Below, one piece after another: positions 39,957-48,886 of a DNA stretch of 64,000 nucleotides. Position numbers and translations under genes: made by a program. The DNA lies in NCBI RefSeq assembly GCF_030545015.1, contig NZ_CP120653.1:1674001-1738000 (forward strand), read 5' to 3'. Under the pieces are notes generated by a model that did no database searches, was not told the DNA's origin, and saw only the letters and a program-made list of their open reading frames with translations. Numbering within the stretch: position 1 is the stretch's first letter; every line of letters starts with the position of its first letter. This stretch comes from Myroides sp. JBRI-B21084. GTDB taxonomy: Bacteria > Bacteroidota > Bacteroidia > Flavobacteriales > Flavobacteriaceae.

Positions 39957-41618
39957 TTGAAAAACATTTTATTAAAACTGCTTTTTATACTGTTTTGTAG
40001 TAGTTCAATAAACGCACAAACTACAAACGCCAACGGTAAACTAATAAAATTAATACACGCCGATTTCACTGAAATTAACGAACTGGAAATTCCGGGTGCT
40101 AAAATTTTAATTGGTAATGTACAAGCACAACATGACAGTATGTACATTTACTGCAACAAAGCATATTTATTTGAAAAAGAAAACTATATAAAACTTTTTG
40201 GTAATGTTCAATTAGTTCAAGACGATACTTTACAAATGCAAAGCAAATATGCCGAATACAACGGTATGCAAAAAATTGCGTATGCATCAGGTAATGTAAT
40301 TATGACATCGCCCGATTCTTCTTTAAAATCAGAAAAAGTATATTTTGATAGAAACACAGGCATAGCCTATTATAACGATGGCGCAACAATTACAAATAAA
40401 TTAAACACTTTAAAATCTAAAAGCGGAAAATATTACACCCGTGAATTAAAGTATGAATTTAGAACACAAGTAGTAATCACCAATCCTGAAAATGTAGTAA
40501 AATCAAATCATTTAGATTATTACGAAGATTCTGGTCACGCGTACTTATTTGGTCCATCAACAATTGATAATAAAGGAAACCATATTTATACCGAAAATGG
40601 CTTTTACGACACCCGTTTAAACGAAGGAAAATTAATTAACAAATCGTTTATTTTATATAACAACAAACGCATTGAAGCCGATGAAATGTATTACGACGAA
40701 AAAAAATCGTATGCAAAAGGCATTAACAACGTAAAAGTAATTGATACCATAAATAATACCGTTGCAACTAGTCATTTTGCCGAACTTTTCCGCGCAAACG
40801 ATTCAATTTATCTCACAAAAAAACCATTAATTACGTATTATACACCAAAAGACACCACTTATTTTCACGCTAAAAATTTACAAATAGTTGGCCCTGATAA
40901 GCAACGTGTAATAAAAGGTTATCCTAATGCACGTATTTATAGAACCCCAGATATGAGTGGTAAGGCCGATTCTTTACATTATAACCAAAAAATAGGCTTG
41001 TTACAATTAATTCGTAAACCTGTAGTTTTTAATGGCGAAAGTCAATTAACCGGTGATGTAATCCATTTAATAAACAATGTACAAACCGAAAAATTAGATT
41101 CGTTAAAAGTGTTAAATAATGCATTTGTCATACAAAAAGATACTTTAGGCAGCGGCTTCAATCAAGCAAAAGGAATTAATTTATATGGAAAATTTATTGA
41201 CGATAAAATTAGAAAAATAGATTTGGTACAAAACGCCGAAATGATTTATTATGTGTACGATGAACAAGTTTTAAAAGGAATTGATAAAGGTATTTGTAGT
41301 AAAATTGTTTTAGAATTAGAAGACAATAAAATTACAACTGCAACCCGAATGATTAATGCAGAAGGAACCACCTACCCACCCGAACAATTTCCAGAAAATG
41401 CACGAAAATTAGCAGGTTTTAAATGGCGGGGCGATGAAAGAATGTATGCAGTTGACGATCTTTTTAGCGAAGAAGAATTAAAAAAAGATTCAGACGCGCA
41501 AATTGATTCTAAAAAAAATAGTAGAACTAATACAAAACCAATGGAAATTCAAGACAAAACCTTAAATTTTCAGCGCAAAACTAAAGCTCCAAATATTATA
41601 AAAAAACGAGAGGAATAA
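39957..41618 (+). CDS. OstA/LptA-like LPS transport periplasmic protein, TTG start
   Basis: 553 residues. A signal peptide (KNILLKLLFILFCSSSINAQ) is followed by OstA-like beta-jellyroll repeats (ILIGNVQAQHDSMYIYCNKAYLF, GNVQLVQDDTLQMQSKYAEYNG, GNVIMTSPDSSLKSEKVYF). These bridge LPS from inner to outer membrane in LptA/LptD. It starts with TTG: the frame has no ATG between the preceding stop at 39939 and the signal peptide. It is longer than E. coli LptA and has a Lys-rich tail. The next gene begins on the base after its stop. Confidence 0.85.
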   Translation: MKNILLKLLFILFCSSSINAQTTNANGKLIKLIHADFTEINELEIPGAKILIGNVQAQHDSMYIYCNKAYLFEKENYIKLFGNVQLVQDDTLQMQSKYAEYNGMQKIAYASGNVIMTSPDSSLKSEKVYFDRNTGIAYYNDGATITNKLNTLKSKSGKYYTRELKYEFRTQVVITNPENVVKSNHLDYYEDSGHAYLFGPSTIDNKGNHIYTENGFYDTRLNEGKLINKSFILYNNKRIEADEMYYDEKKSYAKGINNVKVIDTINNTVATSHFAELFRANDSIYLTKKPLITYYTPKDTTYFHAKNLQIVGPDKQRVIKGYPNARIYRTPDMSGKADSLHYNQKIGLLQLIRKPVVFNGESQLTGDVIHLINNVQTEKLDSLKVLNNAFVIQKDTLGSGFNQAKGINLYGKFIDDKIRKIDLVQNAEMIYYVYDEQVLKGIDKGICSKIVLELEDNKITTATRMINAEGTTYPPEQFPENARKLAGFKWRGDERMYAVDDLFSEEELKKDSDAQIDSKKNSRTNTKPMEIQDKTLNFQRKTKAPNIIKKREE

Positions 41619-42809
41619 ATGAAAGCAGATTTTTTTAAATACCAAGCTCAAACAACATTTCACCCTTTAGCTTTAGAAATTGAATACGCCAAAGGCAGCT
41701 ACATTTATACAACAGATGGAAAAAAACATTTAGATTTTGTTGCTGGCGTTTCAGCTTGTACGTTGGGTCATCAACATCCTCGTGTAGTTAATGCTATTAA
41801 GCAACAACTTGATAAATATTTACATGTAATGGTTTATGGCGAATATATACAAAAACCAGCTGTAGATTTTTGTAAACTGTTAGCTGCACAATTACCTACA
41901 AGTTTAAACAAAACGTATTTGGTTAATTCGGGTACCGAAGCAGTTGAAGCTGCTTTAAAATTAGCAAAACGTGCTACAGGCAGAACTCAAATTATATCGT
42001 GCCACAATGCTTATCATGGCAACACACAAGGTTCTATGAGTATTTTGGGTAACGAAGAACGTAAACGTGCTTTTAGACCTCTTTTGCCAAATGTAACTTT
42101 TATTACTTTTAACAACGAAGCTGATTTACAACAAATTACCACACAAACCGCTGCTGTAATTTTAGAAACAATTCAAGGAAGTGCTGGGTTTATAACCCCG
42201 CAAAACAATTATTTAGAAAAAGTTCGCAATCGTTGCAACCAAACTGGAACTCTTTTAATTTTAGACGAAATTCAACCTGGATTTGGCAGAACAGGTAAAT
42301 TATTTGGCTTTCAAAATTACAATATTGTACCCGATATTTTAGTAATGGGTAAAGGTATGGGTGGCGGTATGCCCGTTGGTGCATTAACAGCTAACGAAAA
42401 ATTAATGGATTTATTAGCTAACGATCCAAAGTGTGGGCACATAACAACATTTGGTGGCCATCCTGTAATTGCAGCTGCATCGTTAGCAACTTTACAAGAA
42501 TTAATTGAAACCGACTTAATGCAACAAACATTAGTCAAAGAACAATTGTTTCGCACATTGTTAAAACATCCGCTAATTACCGAAATTCATGGCAAAGGTT
42601 TAATGCTTGCACCAATGACACCATCTGAAGAAATCACAAATAATGTAATTTTAAAGTGTAAAGATAAAGGTTTGGTATTATTTTGGTTGATGTTTGAAGG
42701 AAAAGCAATACGCATTACCCCACCTTTAACCATTTCAGAAGATGAAATTAAAGAAGGATGTGCTATTTTAATTGAAGCTTTAAACGAAGTTCAAGCCGAA
42801 CTTTGTTAA
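41619..42809 (+). CDS. Class III PLP-dependent aminotransferase
   Basis: 396 residues. It belongs to the acetylornithine/ornithine/4-aminobutyrate transaminase family, with YVVNSGTEAVEAALKLAKRATGR-type region (LVNSGTEAVEAALKLA), LILDEIQPGFGRTGKLFGFQ and the PLP lysine in VMGKGMGGGMPVGAL. The exact substrate is not determined. No arginine-biosynthesis gene lies beside it, so argD cannot be asserted. It starts immediately after the OstA-like gene, as a coupled pair. Confidence 0.88.
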   Translation: MKADFFKYQAQTTFHPLALEIEYAKGSYIYTTDGKKHLDFVAGVSACTLGHQHPRVVNAIKQQLDKYLHVMVYGEYIQKPAVDFCKLLAAQLPTSLNKTYLVNSGTEAVEAALKLAKRATGRTQIISCHNAYHGNTQGSMSILGNEERKRAFRPLLPNVTFITFNNEADLQQITTQTAAVILETIQGSAGFITPQNNYLEKVRNRCNQTGTLLILDEIQPGFGRTGKLFGFQNYNIVPDILVMGKGMGGGMPVGALTANEKLMDLLANDPKCGHITTFGGHPVIAAASLATLQELIETDLMQQTLVKEQLFRTLLKHPLITEIHGKGLMLAPMTPSEEITNNVILKCKDKGLVLFWLMFEGKAIRITPPLTISEDEIKEGCAILIEALNEVQAELC

Positions 42810-42890
42810 TTAATATGTTAATAATATAGTTCTTTTTGAAGCCTTTAGCCTTTTAAAAAAAATTATATTTAAAAAAAACAATAGTCGACC

Positions 42891-44288
42891 ATGTTTACAA
42901 ACGACGAAGAAGAATTTTTTAAAATGTCAATTTCAAAATTCGAGAATATGCTTAAAACAAACAAAATTTGTTTTTTCGATTCTGAAGAATTTGAAAACAT
43001 TATACTGCATTATTTAGATTCAGGTAAATTAAACCTATCTAAAAAAGCATTAAAATTGGGCTTAGAGCAGCACCCAAATTCTGTTGGACTAAAATTAGTT
43101 CAGGTAGAACTATTGGTTTTTGAAGATAAATTAGAAAAAGCAGAAAAGTTACTCAACGAAATTCAGGCAATTGATCCAAGAAACGATGAAGTTTACATAC
43201 AACGTGCTGCTATTTATTCTAAACAAAACAAACACCATAAAGCAATAGAATGTTTAAACATTGCCTTGCAATATACCGAAGATTTTGCCGATGTTTATTC
43301 ACTTTTAGGCATGGAATATTTATATATTGATGAAGTTTCACTTGCAAAAGACGCATTTATTAAGTGTTTAGAGCACGATGAAGAAGATCAAACAGCTTTA
43401 TATAATGTAGTTTATTGTTATGATTTTTTAGATAACCATACCGATGCTATTCAGTTTTTAGAAGAATTTATAGATCATAACCCCTATTCTGAAGTTGCTT
43501 GGCACCAATTAGGTAGACAGTTTTTCAACATAAAAGATTATCGAAAAGCAATTGAAGCTTATGATTTTGCTAGTATTATCGATGAAAAATTTACAGGAGC
43601 ATATATTGAAAAAGGCAAAGCTTATGAAAAACTTAAAATGTTTCAACAAGCCATAAATTGCTACAAAGAAGTATTACAAATTGAAGATCCATCTTCTTAC
43701 GTATATAGAAAAATTGGATGGTGTTATGAAAATTTAAAAAATTTAGATAAAGCTTTAAAATATTATTTAAAATCGGTTCACGAAGATCCTTTAATGGACA
43801 AATCGTGGGTTGCAATTGCTGATTTATACTTAAAAAAGAACGATTTTAAAAAAGCTCTTCAATTTGTTAATAAAGCACTTAGCATAGAAGAACACAATTA
43901 TTTGTATTGGAGAAGATATGCCATTATTAACAAAGATTTGCAGTTTTATGAAGAAGCTGAACTTGGTTTTAGAAAAGCAATAGATCACGGCGATACTTTG
44001 TTAGATACATGGTTATTTTGGAGCGATGTTCTAGTAGCATTAAACAGTAATACAACTGCAATTGAAAAGTTACTAAAAGCAACTGAAATTTTTAATGATG
44101 AAAACGAAATTGAATACCGTTTAGCAGGTTTATATACTTTAACAAATGAAATTGAAAAAGCTTTGTACCACTTAACAAATGCATTAGCTTTAAATTATAA
44201 AAACCACACACTTTTAAAAGAACTTTTCCCTATGGTTTGGGAAAACAAAAAAGTACAAACATATATTAAAAATTTTAATAAGCATTAA
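42891..44288 (+). CDS. Tetratricopeptide repeat protein
   Basis: 465 residues with no signal peptide, so probably cytoplasmic. At least nine TPR units of about 34 residues are visible (for example HKAIECLNIALQYTEDFADVYSLLGMEYL, YRKAIEAYDFASIIDEKFTGAYIEKGKAYEKL, FKKALQFVNKALSIEEHNYLYW). TPR scaffolds mediate protein contacts; no catalytic domain is present. Terminator-like hairpin follows and runs right up to aroE. Confidence 0.88.
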   Translation: MFTNDEEEFFKMSISKFENMLKTNKICFFDSEEFENIILHYLDSGKLNLSKKALKLGLEQHPNSVGLKLVQVELLVFEDKLEKAEKLLNEIQAIDPRNDEVYIQRAAIYSKQNKHHKAIECLNIALQYTEDFADVYSLLGMEYLYIDEVSLAKDAFIKCLEHDEEDQTALYNVVYCYDFLDNHTDAIQFLEEFIDHNPYSEVAWHQLGRQFFNIKDYRKAIEAYDFASIIDEKFTGAYIEKGKAYEKLKMFQQAINCYKEVLQIEDPSSYVYRKIGWCYENLKNLDKALKYYLKSVHEDPLMDKSWVAIADLYLKKNDFKKALQFVNKALSIEEHNYLYWRRYAIINKDLQFYEEAELGFRKAIDHGDTLLDTWLFWSDVLVALNSNTTAIEKLLKATEIFNDENEIEYRLAGLYTLTNEIEKALYHLTNALALNYKNHTLLKELFPMVWENKKVQTYIKNFNKH

Positions 44289-44313
44289 TCGTTAGTTTCT
44301 AACGATTTTTTTT
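44287..44313 (+). terminator. Hairpin with U-tract directly abutting aroE
   Basis: AATCGTTAG (44287-44295) pairs with CTAACGATT (44299-44307) around a TTT loop. The T run to 44313 ends immediately before the aroE ATG at 44314, so no space is left for a separate promoter or an A-rich ribosome site. It is either a TPR-gene terminator with aroE expressed by readthrough, or an attenuator. Confidence 0.7.
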
Positions 44314-45036
44314 ATGAAAACATACGGTTTAATTGGCAAAAATATTAGCTATTCTTTTTCAAGAAATTACTTTAATAATAAATTTTTAACAAAAGGAATT
44401 AAAAATATACAATACGTTAATTTTGATATAGATAACTTATCAGAATTAAATCATTTATTTAATAAAAACAATCATGGTTTTAACGTAACAATACCTTTTA
44501 AAGAAACCATAATACCTTATTTAGATGCATTAGATATACATGCAAGTAATATAGGCGCTGTAAACACCATTCAAATTGTAAATGGAATAAAAAAAGGTTT
44601 TAATACTGATTGGATAGGCTTTATAAAATCAATACAACCTATGTTAAAATCACATCATACTTCGGCTTTAATTTTAGGTACTGGTGGCGCATCAAAAGCC
44701 ATAAAATACGCTTTAAATCAACTACAAATTAGCCATAAAACTGTTTCTAGGTTTGCTGCCGATTATACTTACGAAAACTTAACAAAGGAAATTATTCAAC
44801 AAAATAATATCATTATAAATTGTACTCCATTAGGCACTTTTCCAAATATAGATACTGCTCCTAATATAAAGTACGAATATATAACCAATAAGCATTTGGC
44901 ATATGATTTAGTTTACAATCCTACAGAAAGTTTGTTTCTAAAAAAATGTAAAAATAATGATGCTGCTATTAAAAACGGACTTGAAATGTTAGAAATTCAA
45001 GCCGAAGAAGCTTGGAAAATATGGAATAACTTATAG
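44314..45036 (+). CDS. aroE: Shikimate dehydrogenase
   Basis: Reduces 3-dehydroshikimate with NADPH in aromatic amino acid synthesis. 240 residues, at the short end of the family. It shows YGLIGKNISYSFSRNYFN (shikimate-binding SxS), NVTIPFKETI with the catalytic lysine, GAVNTIQ, GFNTDWIG with the catalytic Asp, the Rossmann LGTGGASKAIKYAL and NGLEMLEIQAEEAWKIW. The start codon directly follows the U-tract of a hairpin. Confidence 0.93.
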   Translation: MKTYGLIGKNISYSFSRNYFNNKFLTKGIKNIQYVNFDIDNLSELNHLFNKNNHGFNVTIPFKETIIPYLDALDIHASNIGAVNTIQIVNGIKKGFNTDWIGFIKSIQPMLKSHHTSALILGTGGASKAIKYALNQLQISHKTVSRFAADYTYENLTKEIIQQNNIIINCTPLGTFPNIDTAPNIKYEYITNKHLAYDLVYNPTESLFLKKCKNNDAAIKNGLEMLEIQAEEAWKIWNNL

Positions 45037-45112
45037 TTTTATTAAAAACTATTTGTTTTTTTCAAATATTTAATTATCTTTCAAAAATTAATTGTTAAAC
45101 TTAAACATTAAA

Positions 45113-46990
45113 ATGATGTTAGAAGAAAAGAATGATAACCTGCCACAAGCAGATGGAATTACTACTGAAAATGAAGCACATACAATTGTAGATGCTATCA
45201 ATTCAACAAATGCAGAAGACAGCGAAACTACGTCAATTAACGAAAGCCACACCATTCCGCTTTTAGATTATGACGCTTTATCTTTAGAAGAACTAAACGA
45301 CCAATTACAACATTTAATTAAAAATGAAAAAATAACTGCAATACGTGAACATGTTGAAGGTATAAAACGCAGCTTTTTACATAAATATCATGAATTGATT
45401 GACGAAAAACGCAAAGTTTTTTTAGAAGAAAACCCTGAAGCTTTTGCATCTGATTTTCAATATGATTTACCTGCAAAAAATCAATTCGATACACTATATA
45501 ACGATTTTCGTGATCAACGAAACAATCACTTTAAATCAATTCAAGATCAATTAAAGAAAAATTTAGTTGAGCGTAATAAAATTATCGATGAGCTAAAAGA
45601 CTTAGTTGAAAATACCAATAATTTTAATACCGCTTTAAAAGATATTAATCAATTACGTGAACGCTGGAGAAATGCTGGTTCTATTCCAAAAGACAATTAT
45701 AACCATGTTTGGAATACGTTTCATTTTCATTTAGAACGTTTTTACGACCAGTTACACATGGACCGTGAAGCGCGTGATTTAGACTTTAAAAATAATTTAG
45801 AACAAAAACAAAAACTAATTGAACGTGCTTCTACTTTAATTAACGAAAAAGATATTAGAAAAGCGTTTAGAGAATTACAAACGTTACACCGTGTTTGGAA
45901 AGAAGAAATTGGACCTGTTGCTAAAGAATACCGCGAGGAAATTTGGCAAACTTTTAGTAACATTACCAAAGAATTACACAACAAACGCGAAATGTTACAA
46001 AATGAAATTCGCGAACGTGAGGAACATAATTTAGCTCAGAAAAACGAAGTAATTGCTAAAATTAATCAAGTTGCTACCAAAGAATTTAACTCACATAACG
46101 ATTGGCAAAACGCTATTAAAGAAATTGAGGAATTAAGAACAAAATTCTTTAACATTGGTCGTGTACCTGCAGAAATTAGTGATGAAATTTGGAATACTTT
46201 TAAAAATAGTACCCGTAATTTTAATGTGTTGAAAAATAATTTTTATAAAGACATTAAAAAAGAACAACATGATAATTTAACTAAAAAGCAAGCGTTAATT
46301 GACCAAGCAAAATCATTAAAAGATAGCGACGACTTTAACACTGTTACGCCTTTAATGAAACAAATTCAAGAAGATTGGAAACATATTGGGCATGTACCAA
46401 GAAAATTTTCGGATAGTTTGTGGAAAGAGTTTAAACAAATTTGCAACGCGTACTTTGATCGTTTACATGCAGAACGAAACAAAGAAATTGAAGCTGAAAT
46501 GGAAAATTTTAACAAGAAAAAAGATTATCTTGATCAGTTAAGAGAATTTCAGTTAACAGGTGAACACAAAACCGATTTAGACAGTATTAAAGTACATATT
46601 GAAAACTGGAAAAACATGGGTGTTGTACCACAAACACGTAGACATATTGAAGGTAAATTCAATAAAATTTTAGATGCTTTATTTGATAAATTAAGCATGT
46701 CTAAAAAAGAAGCTGAATTGGTGAAGTTCAATAATAAAATTGAACAGTTTATTGAAAATAATGACAGCAGACGTTTACAAAACGAAACAATATTTGTACA
46801 AAAAAAGATAGAAGAAATTCAATCAGAAATTTTTCAGCTAGAAAACAATATTCAATTTATTTCTAATGCAAAAGCAGATAATCCTTTAATTAAAGAAATT
46901 AATAAAAATATTGACCGCCATAAAGATGAATTAAAACTTTGGAAGGATAAATTAGTTCAACTAAAAAACATCAACAAAAATGATGCATAA
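45113..46990 (+). CDS. DUF349 domain-containing coiled-coil protein
   Basis: About 625 residues. I start it at the ATG at 45113 (or the ATG directly after it); a TTG at 45092 in the same frame would add seven unlikely residues. It has an acidic N-terminus, then about five DUF349 helical repeats, each with a Trp signature such as LRERWRNAGSIPKDNYNHVW and IQEDWKHIGHVPRKFSDSLWKEFK, and a C-terminal coiled coil. The molecular function is unknown. It is probably cytoplasmic. It overlaps the NlpC/P60 gene by 11 bases. Confidence 0.88.
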   Translation: MMLEEKNDNLPQADGITTENEAHTIVDAINSTNAEDSETTSINESHTIPLLDYDALSLEELNDQLQHLIKNEKITAIREHVEGIKRSFLHKYHELIDEKRKVFLEENPEAFASDFQYDLPAKNQFDTLYNDFRDQRNNHFKSIQDQLKKNLVERNKIIDELKDLVENTNNFNTALKDINQLRERWRNAGSIPKDNYNHVWNTFHFHLERFYDQLHMDREARDLDFKNNLEQKQKLIERASTLINEKDIRKAFRELQTLHRVWKEEIGPVAKEYREEIWQTFSNITKELHNKREMLQNEIREREEHNLAQKNEVIAKINQVATKEFNSHNDWQNAIKEIEELRTKFFNIGRVPAEISDEIWNTFKNSTRNFNVLKNNFYKDIKKEQHDNLTKKQALIDQAKSLKDSDDFNTVTPLMKQIQEDWKHIGHVPRKFSDSLWKEFKQICNAYFDRLHAERNKEIEAEMENFNKKKDYLDQLREFQLTGEHKTDLDSIKVHIENWKNMGVVPQTRRHIEGKFNKILDALFDKLSMSKKEAELVKFNNKIEQFIENNDSRRLQNETIFVQKKIEEIQSEIFQLENNIQFISNAKADNPLIKEINKNIDRHKDELKLWKDKLVQLKNINKNDA

Positions 46991-47561
46991 TATACAAAAC
47001 CGGAATTTTCCGGTTTTTTTCATTCTAAAATATACGCTATTTTGTTGCTTTGCTTTGTTAATTGTTTCATGTAAATCAAAAAAAAATTGGACCGATTCAA
47101 ACAAAACAAATGAAAGCAAAACCATAATAACTATACCTAAAAATACAACTGATATTGCAATTTTGCTTGATGTGAATGAGAAAAGTTTAAAAAATAAAGA
47201 ATTATATAATTTTATAATAAACTGGTACGGTACCCCTTATAAATTTGGGGGAAATTCTAAAAACGGAATTGATTGTTCGGGTTTTACAAACGTTTTATAC
47301 AATGAAATTTATAAAATTCAGTTGCCAAGAATTTCAAGAGATATAGCCCTAAATATTAAACGTAAATACACAAATGAACTAAATGAAGGTGATTTAGTAT
47401 TTTTCTCGATAGGAAATTCTGGCACTATAAATCACGTGGGCATTTATTTACAAAATAACAAATTTGTACACGCATCTTCGTCAAAAGGAGTAATAATTTC
47501 TAATTTAAACGATACTTATTACGCAAAATATTTAGTAAAATGCGGTTCGTATAAAAAGTAA
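46980..47561 (+). CDS. NlpC/P60 (C40) cell-wall peptidase, lipoprotein
   Basis: 193 residues. The lipobox LIVSC places the lipidated Cys at 31. The C-terminal NlpC/P60 domain has the catalytic Cys in NGIDCSGFTNVLY and the His in TINHVGIYL, typical of gamma-D-glutamyl-meso-diaminopimelate endopeptidases. The start overlaps the DUF349 stop by 11 bases. An alternative start is an ATT at 47022, which would give a shorter, more typical signal. A terminator-like hairpin lies inside the signal-peptide coding region. Confidence 0.88.
   Translation: MMHNIQNRNFPVFFILKYTLFCCFALLIVSCKSKKNWTDSNKTNESKTIITIPKNTTDIAILLDVNEKSLKNKELYNFIINWYGTPYKFGGNSKNGIDCSGFTNVLYNEIYKIQLPRISRDIALNIKRKYTNELNEGDLVFFSIGNSGTINHVGIYLQNNKFVHASSSKGVIISNLNDTYYAKYLVKCGSYKK
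46996..47020 (+). terminator. Terminator-like hairpin inside the NlpC/P60 signal-peptide region
   Basis: AAAACCGGAA (46996-47005) pairs with TTCCGGTTTT (47008-47017), followed by further T residues to 47020. It begins six bases after the DUF349 stop, so it looks like that gene's terminator, yet it lies within the frame that opens the NlpC/P60 gene. Confidence 0.65.
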
Positions 47562-47576
47562 CTTAATTTTTAAAAA

Positions 47577-47963
47577 ATGACTGATATAGATAAATATAAC
47601 ATTTCGCAATCAAATGAACATCAACAAGTTTGTGAGGTTCTAAAATATCAAATATCGAAAAACTTATCAAATGCAACCTCAAAAATTTGGCACGCGCACC
47701 CAGTTTGGTTCATTAACGACAACCCAATTATAGGCTACAGCAAACAAAAAAAAGGTATTAGACTTATGTTTTGGAGTGGTGCCGATTTTGATGAAGACGC
47801 ACTTATTGTAAGAGGTCAAAAATTTAAGGATGCTTCCATTTTTTTTAACAATGCAACAGAAATAGATGTTAATGAATTGGAACGATGGTTAAAAAAATCT
47901 GAAATTATTCAATGGGATTATAAAAACATTGTAAAACGTAAAGGTGTACTTATAAAACTATAA
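47577..47963 (+). CDS. DUF1801 domain protein (YdhG/YjbR/CyaY-like)
   Basis: 128 residues, soluble. It matches the small alpha/beta DUF1801 fold, with SKIWHAHPVWFINDNPIIGYSKQKKGIRLMFWSG as the conserved core and a C-terminal helix. Family function is unknown. It lies 15 bases after the NlpC/P60 gene and before the arsR control region. Confidence 0.75.
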   Translation: MTDIDKYNISQSNEHQQVCEVLKYQISKNLSNATSKIWHAHPVWFINDNPIIGYSKQKKGIRLMFWSGADFDEDALIVRGQKFKDASIFFNNATEIDVNELERWLKKSEIIQWDYKNIVKRKGVLIKL

Positions 47964-48012
47964 TTTTTCGTTTTAAAATAACATTAAAATAACACATCAA
48001 AAATAATTTATA

Positions 48013-48041
48013 TAAATTTATATCGTAATATTGCAATATTA
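48013..48041 (+). promoter_or_regulatory. arsR promoter box and palindromic operator candidate
   Basis: A near-consensus -7 box TAAATTTA (48013-48020, one mismatch) is followed six bases later by the perfect 16-bp palindrome TAATATTGCAATATTA (48026-48041), which covers the predicted transcription start. The arsR ATG is at 48055. A dyad of this kind at the start site is what an autoregulating ArsR dimer would bind; binding is inferred. Confidence 0.5.
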
Positions 48042-48054
48042 AATAGGTTAATAA

Positions 48055-48381
48055 ATGGGAGCAACAAAAACAGATCATTTTACAAATGAGCAAAACCAAA
48101 TAGCAATTATTGCTAAAGCATTAGGCCACCCAGCCCGTATAGCTATTTTAGAATATTTATTAAAAGTTAATGAATGTATCTGTGGAGATATTGTAAATGA
48201 ATTGCCTTTGGCACAACCAACGGTTTCGCAACATTTAAAAGAACTTAAAAACGCAGACTTAATTAAAGGGACTGTTGAAGGAAATGCAATTTGTTATTGC
48301 ATTAACGAAAAAACTATTGAAATGCTTAACTCCTATTTTTCTTCAATTATTAAAGGTGTAAAAAATAATAAATGTTGTTAA
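48055..48381 (+). CDS. arsR: ArsR/SmtB family arsenic-responsive repressor
   Basis: 108 residues. A winged helix-turn-helix with the recognition helix QPTVSQHLKELKNADLI (54-70). The metalloid site is likely C41 and C43 (NECICGD), the classical alpha-3 position, with further cysteines at C80, C82 and the C-terminal C107-C108 pair. It should repress the operon until As(III) or Sb(III) binds. It heads arsR, DUF6428, methyltransferase, arsC and acr3. Confidence 0.92.
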   Translation: MGATKTDHFTNEQNQIAIIAKALGHPARIAILEYLLKVNECICGDIVNELPLAQPTVSQHLKELKNADLIKGTVEGNAICYCINEKTIEMLNSYFSSIIKGVKNNKCC

Positions 48382-48398
48382 TAAAATAAATTATAAAA

Positions 48399-48875
48399 AT
48401 GAAATTATCAGAATTTAAAAAACTAATAGAAAATCTAAAGGAAATTACTTTTGAATTAGAAAATGGCACTTTAGTACCTTCTCATTTTCACGTTACAGAA
48501 GTGGGTCAAATTACAAAACACTTTATTGATTGCGGTGGAGTAATTCGAAATGAAATTACTGTAAATTTTCAATTATGGCATGCAAATGATTTTTCACATC
48601 GCTTAACTGCATCAAAAATGATGGATATTATTAAATTATCTGAAGATAAATTAAATATTGTTGACGCAGAAATTGAAGTAGAATATCAAAGTGAAACTAT
48701 TGGTAAATTTGATTTAGCTTTTAACGGCAATCACTTCGTTTTAAAAAATACAACCACTGCCTGCTTGGCTCCAGATGCATGTGGTGTAGATGGTTCACCA
48801 AAACAAAAAATAAGTTTAAAAGATTTAAATACTAACCAAAACAACACTTGCACTCCTGGTAGCGGTTGTTGTTAA
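48399..48875 (+). CDS. DUF6428 family protein with Cys-rich tail
   Basis: 158 residues, no signal peptide. It begins MKLSEFKKLIENLKEITFELENG and contains FHVTEVGQITKHFIDCGG, the pattern of the DUF6428 family, which I know mainly from arsenic operons of Bacteroidota. The C-terminal third carries CLAPDACGVDG and ends in NTCTPGSGCC, giving at least five closely placed cysteines apt for trivalent arsenic. No enzymatic motif is seen. An As(III)-binding chaperone role is a guess from position and cysteines. Confidence 0.78.
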   Translation: MKLSEFKKLIENLKEITFELENGTLVPSHFHVTEVGQITKHFIDCGGVIRNEITVNFQLWHANDFSHRLTASKMMDIIKLSEDKLNIVDAEIEVEYQSETIGKFDLAFNGNHFVLKNTTTACLAPDACGVDGSPKQKISLKDLNTNQNNTCTPGSGCC

Positions 48876-48886
48876 AAAAATATATA

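Noticed and set aside
45092..45112. An upstream TTG start for the DUF349 gene
   Set aside because: It would add only MLNLNIK, whereas a tandem ATG at 45113 and 45116 follows an A-rich leader and gives the expected acidic N-terminus.
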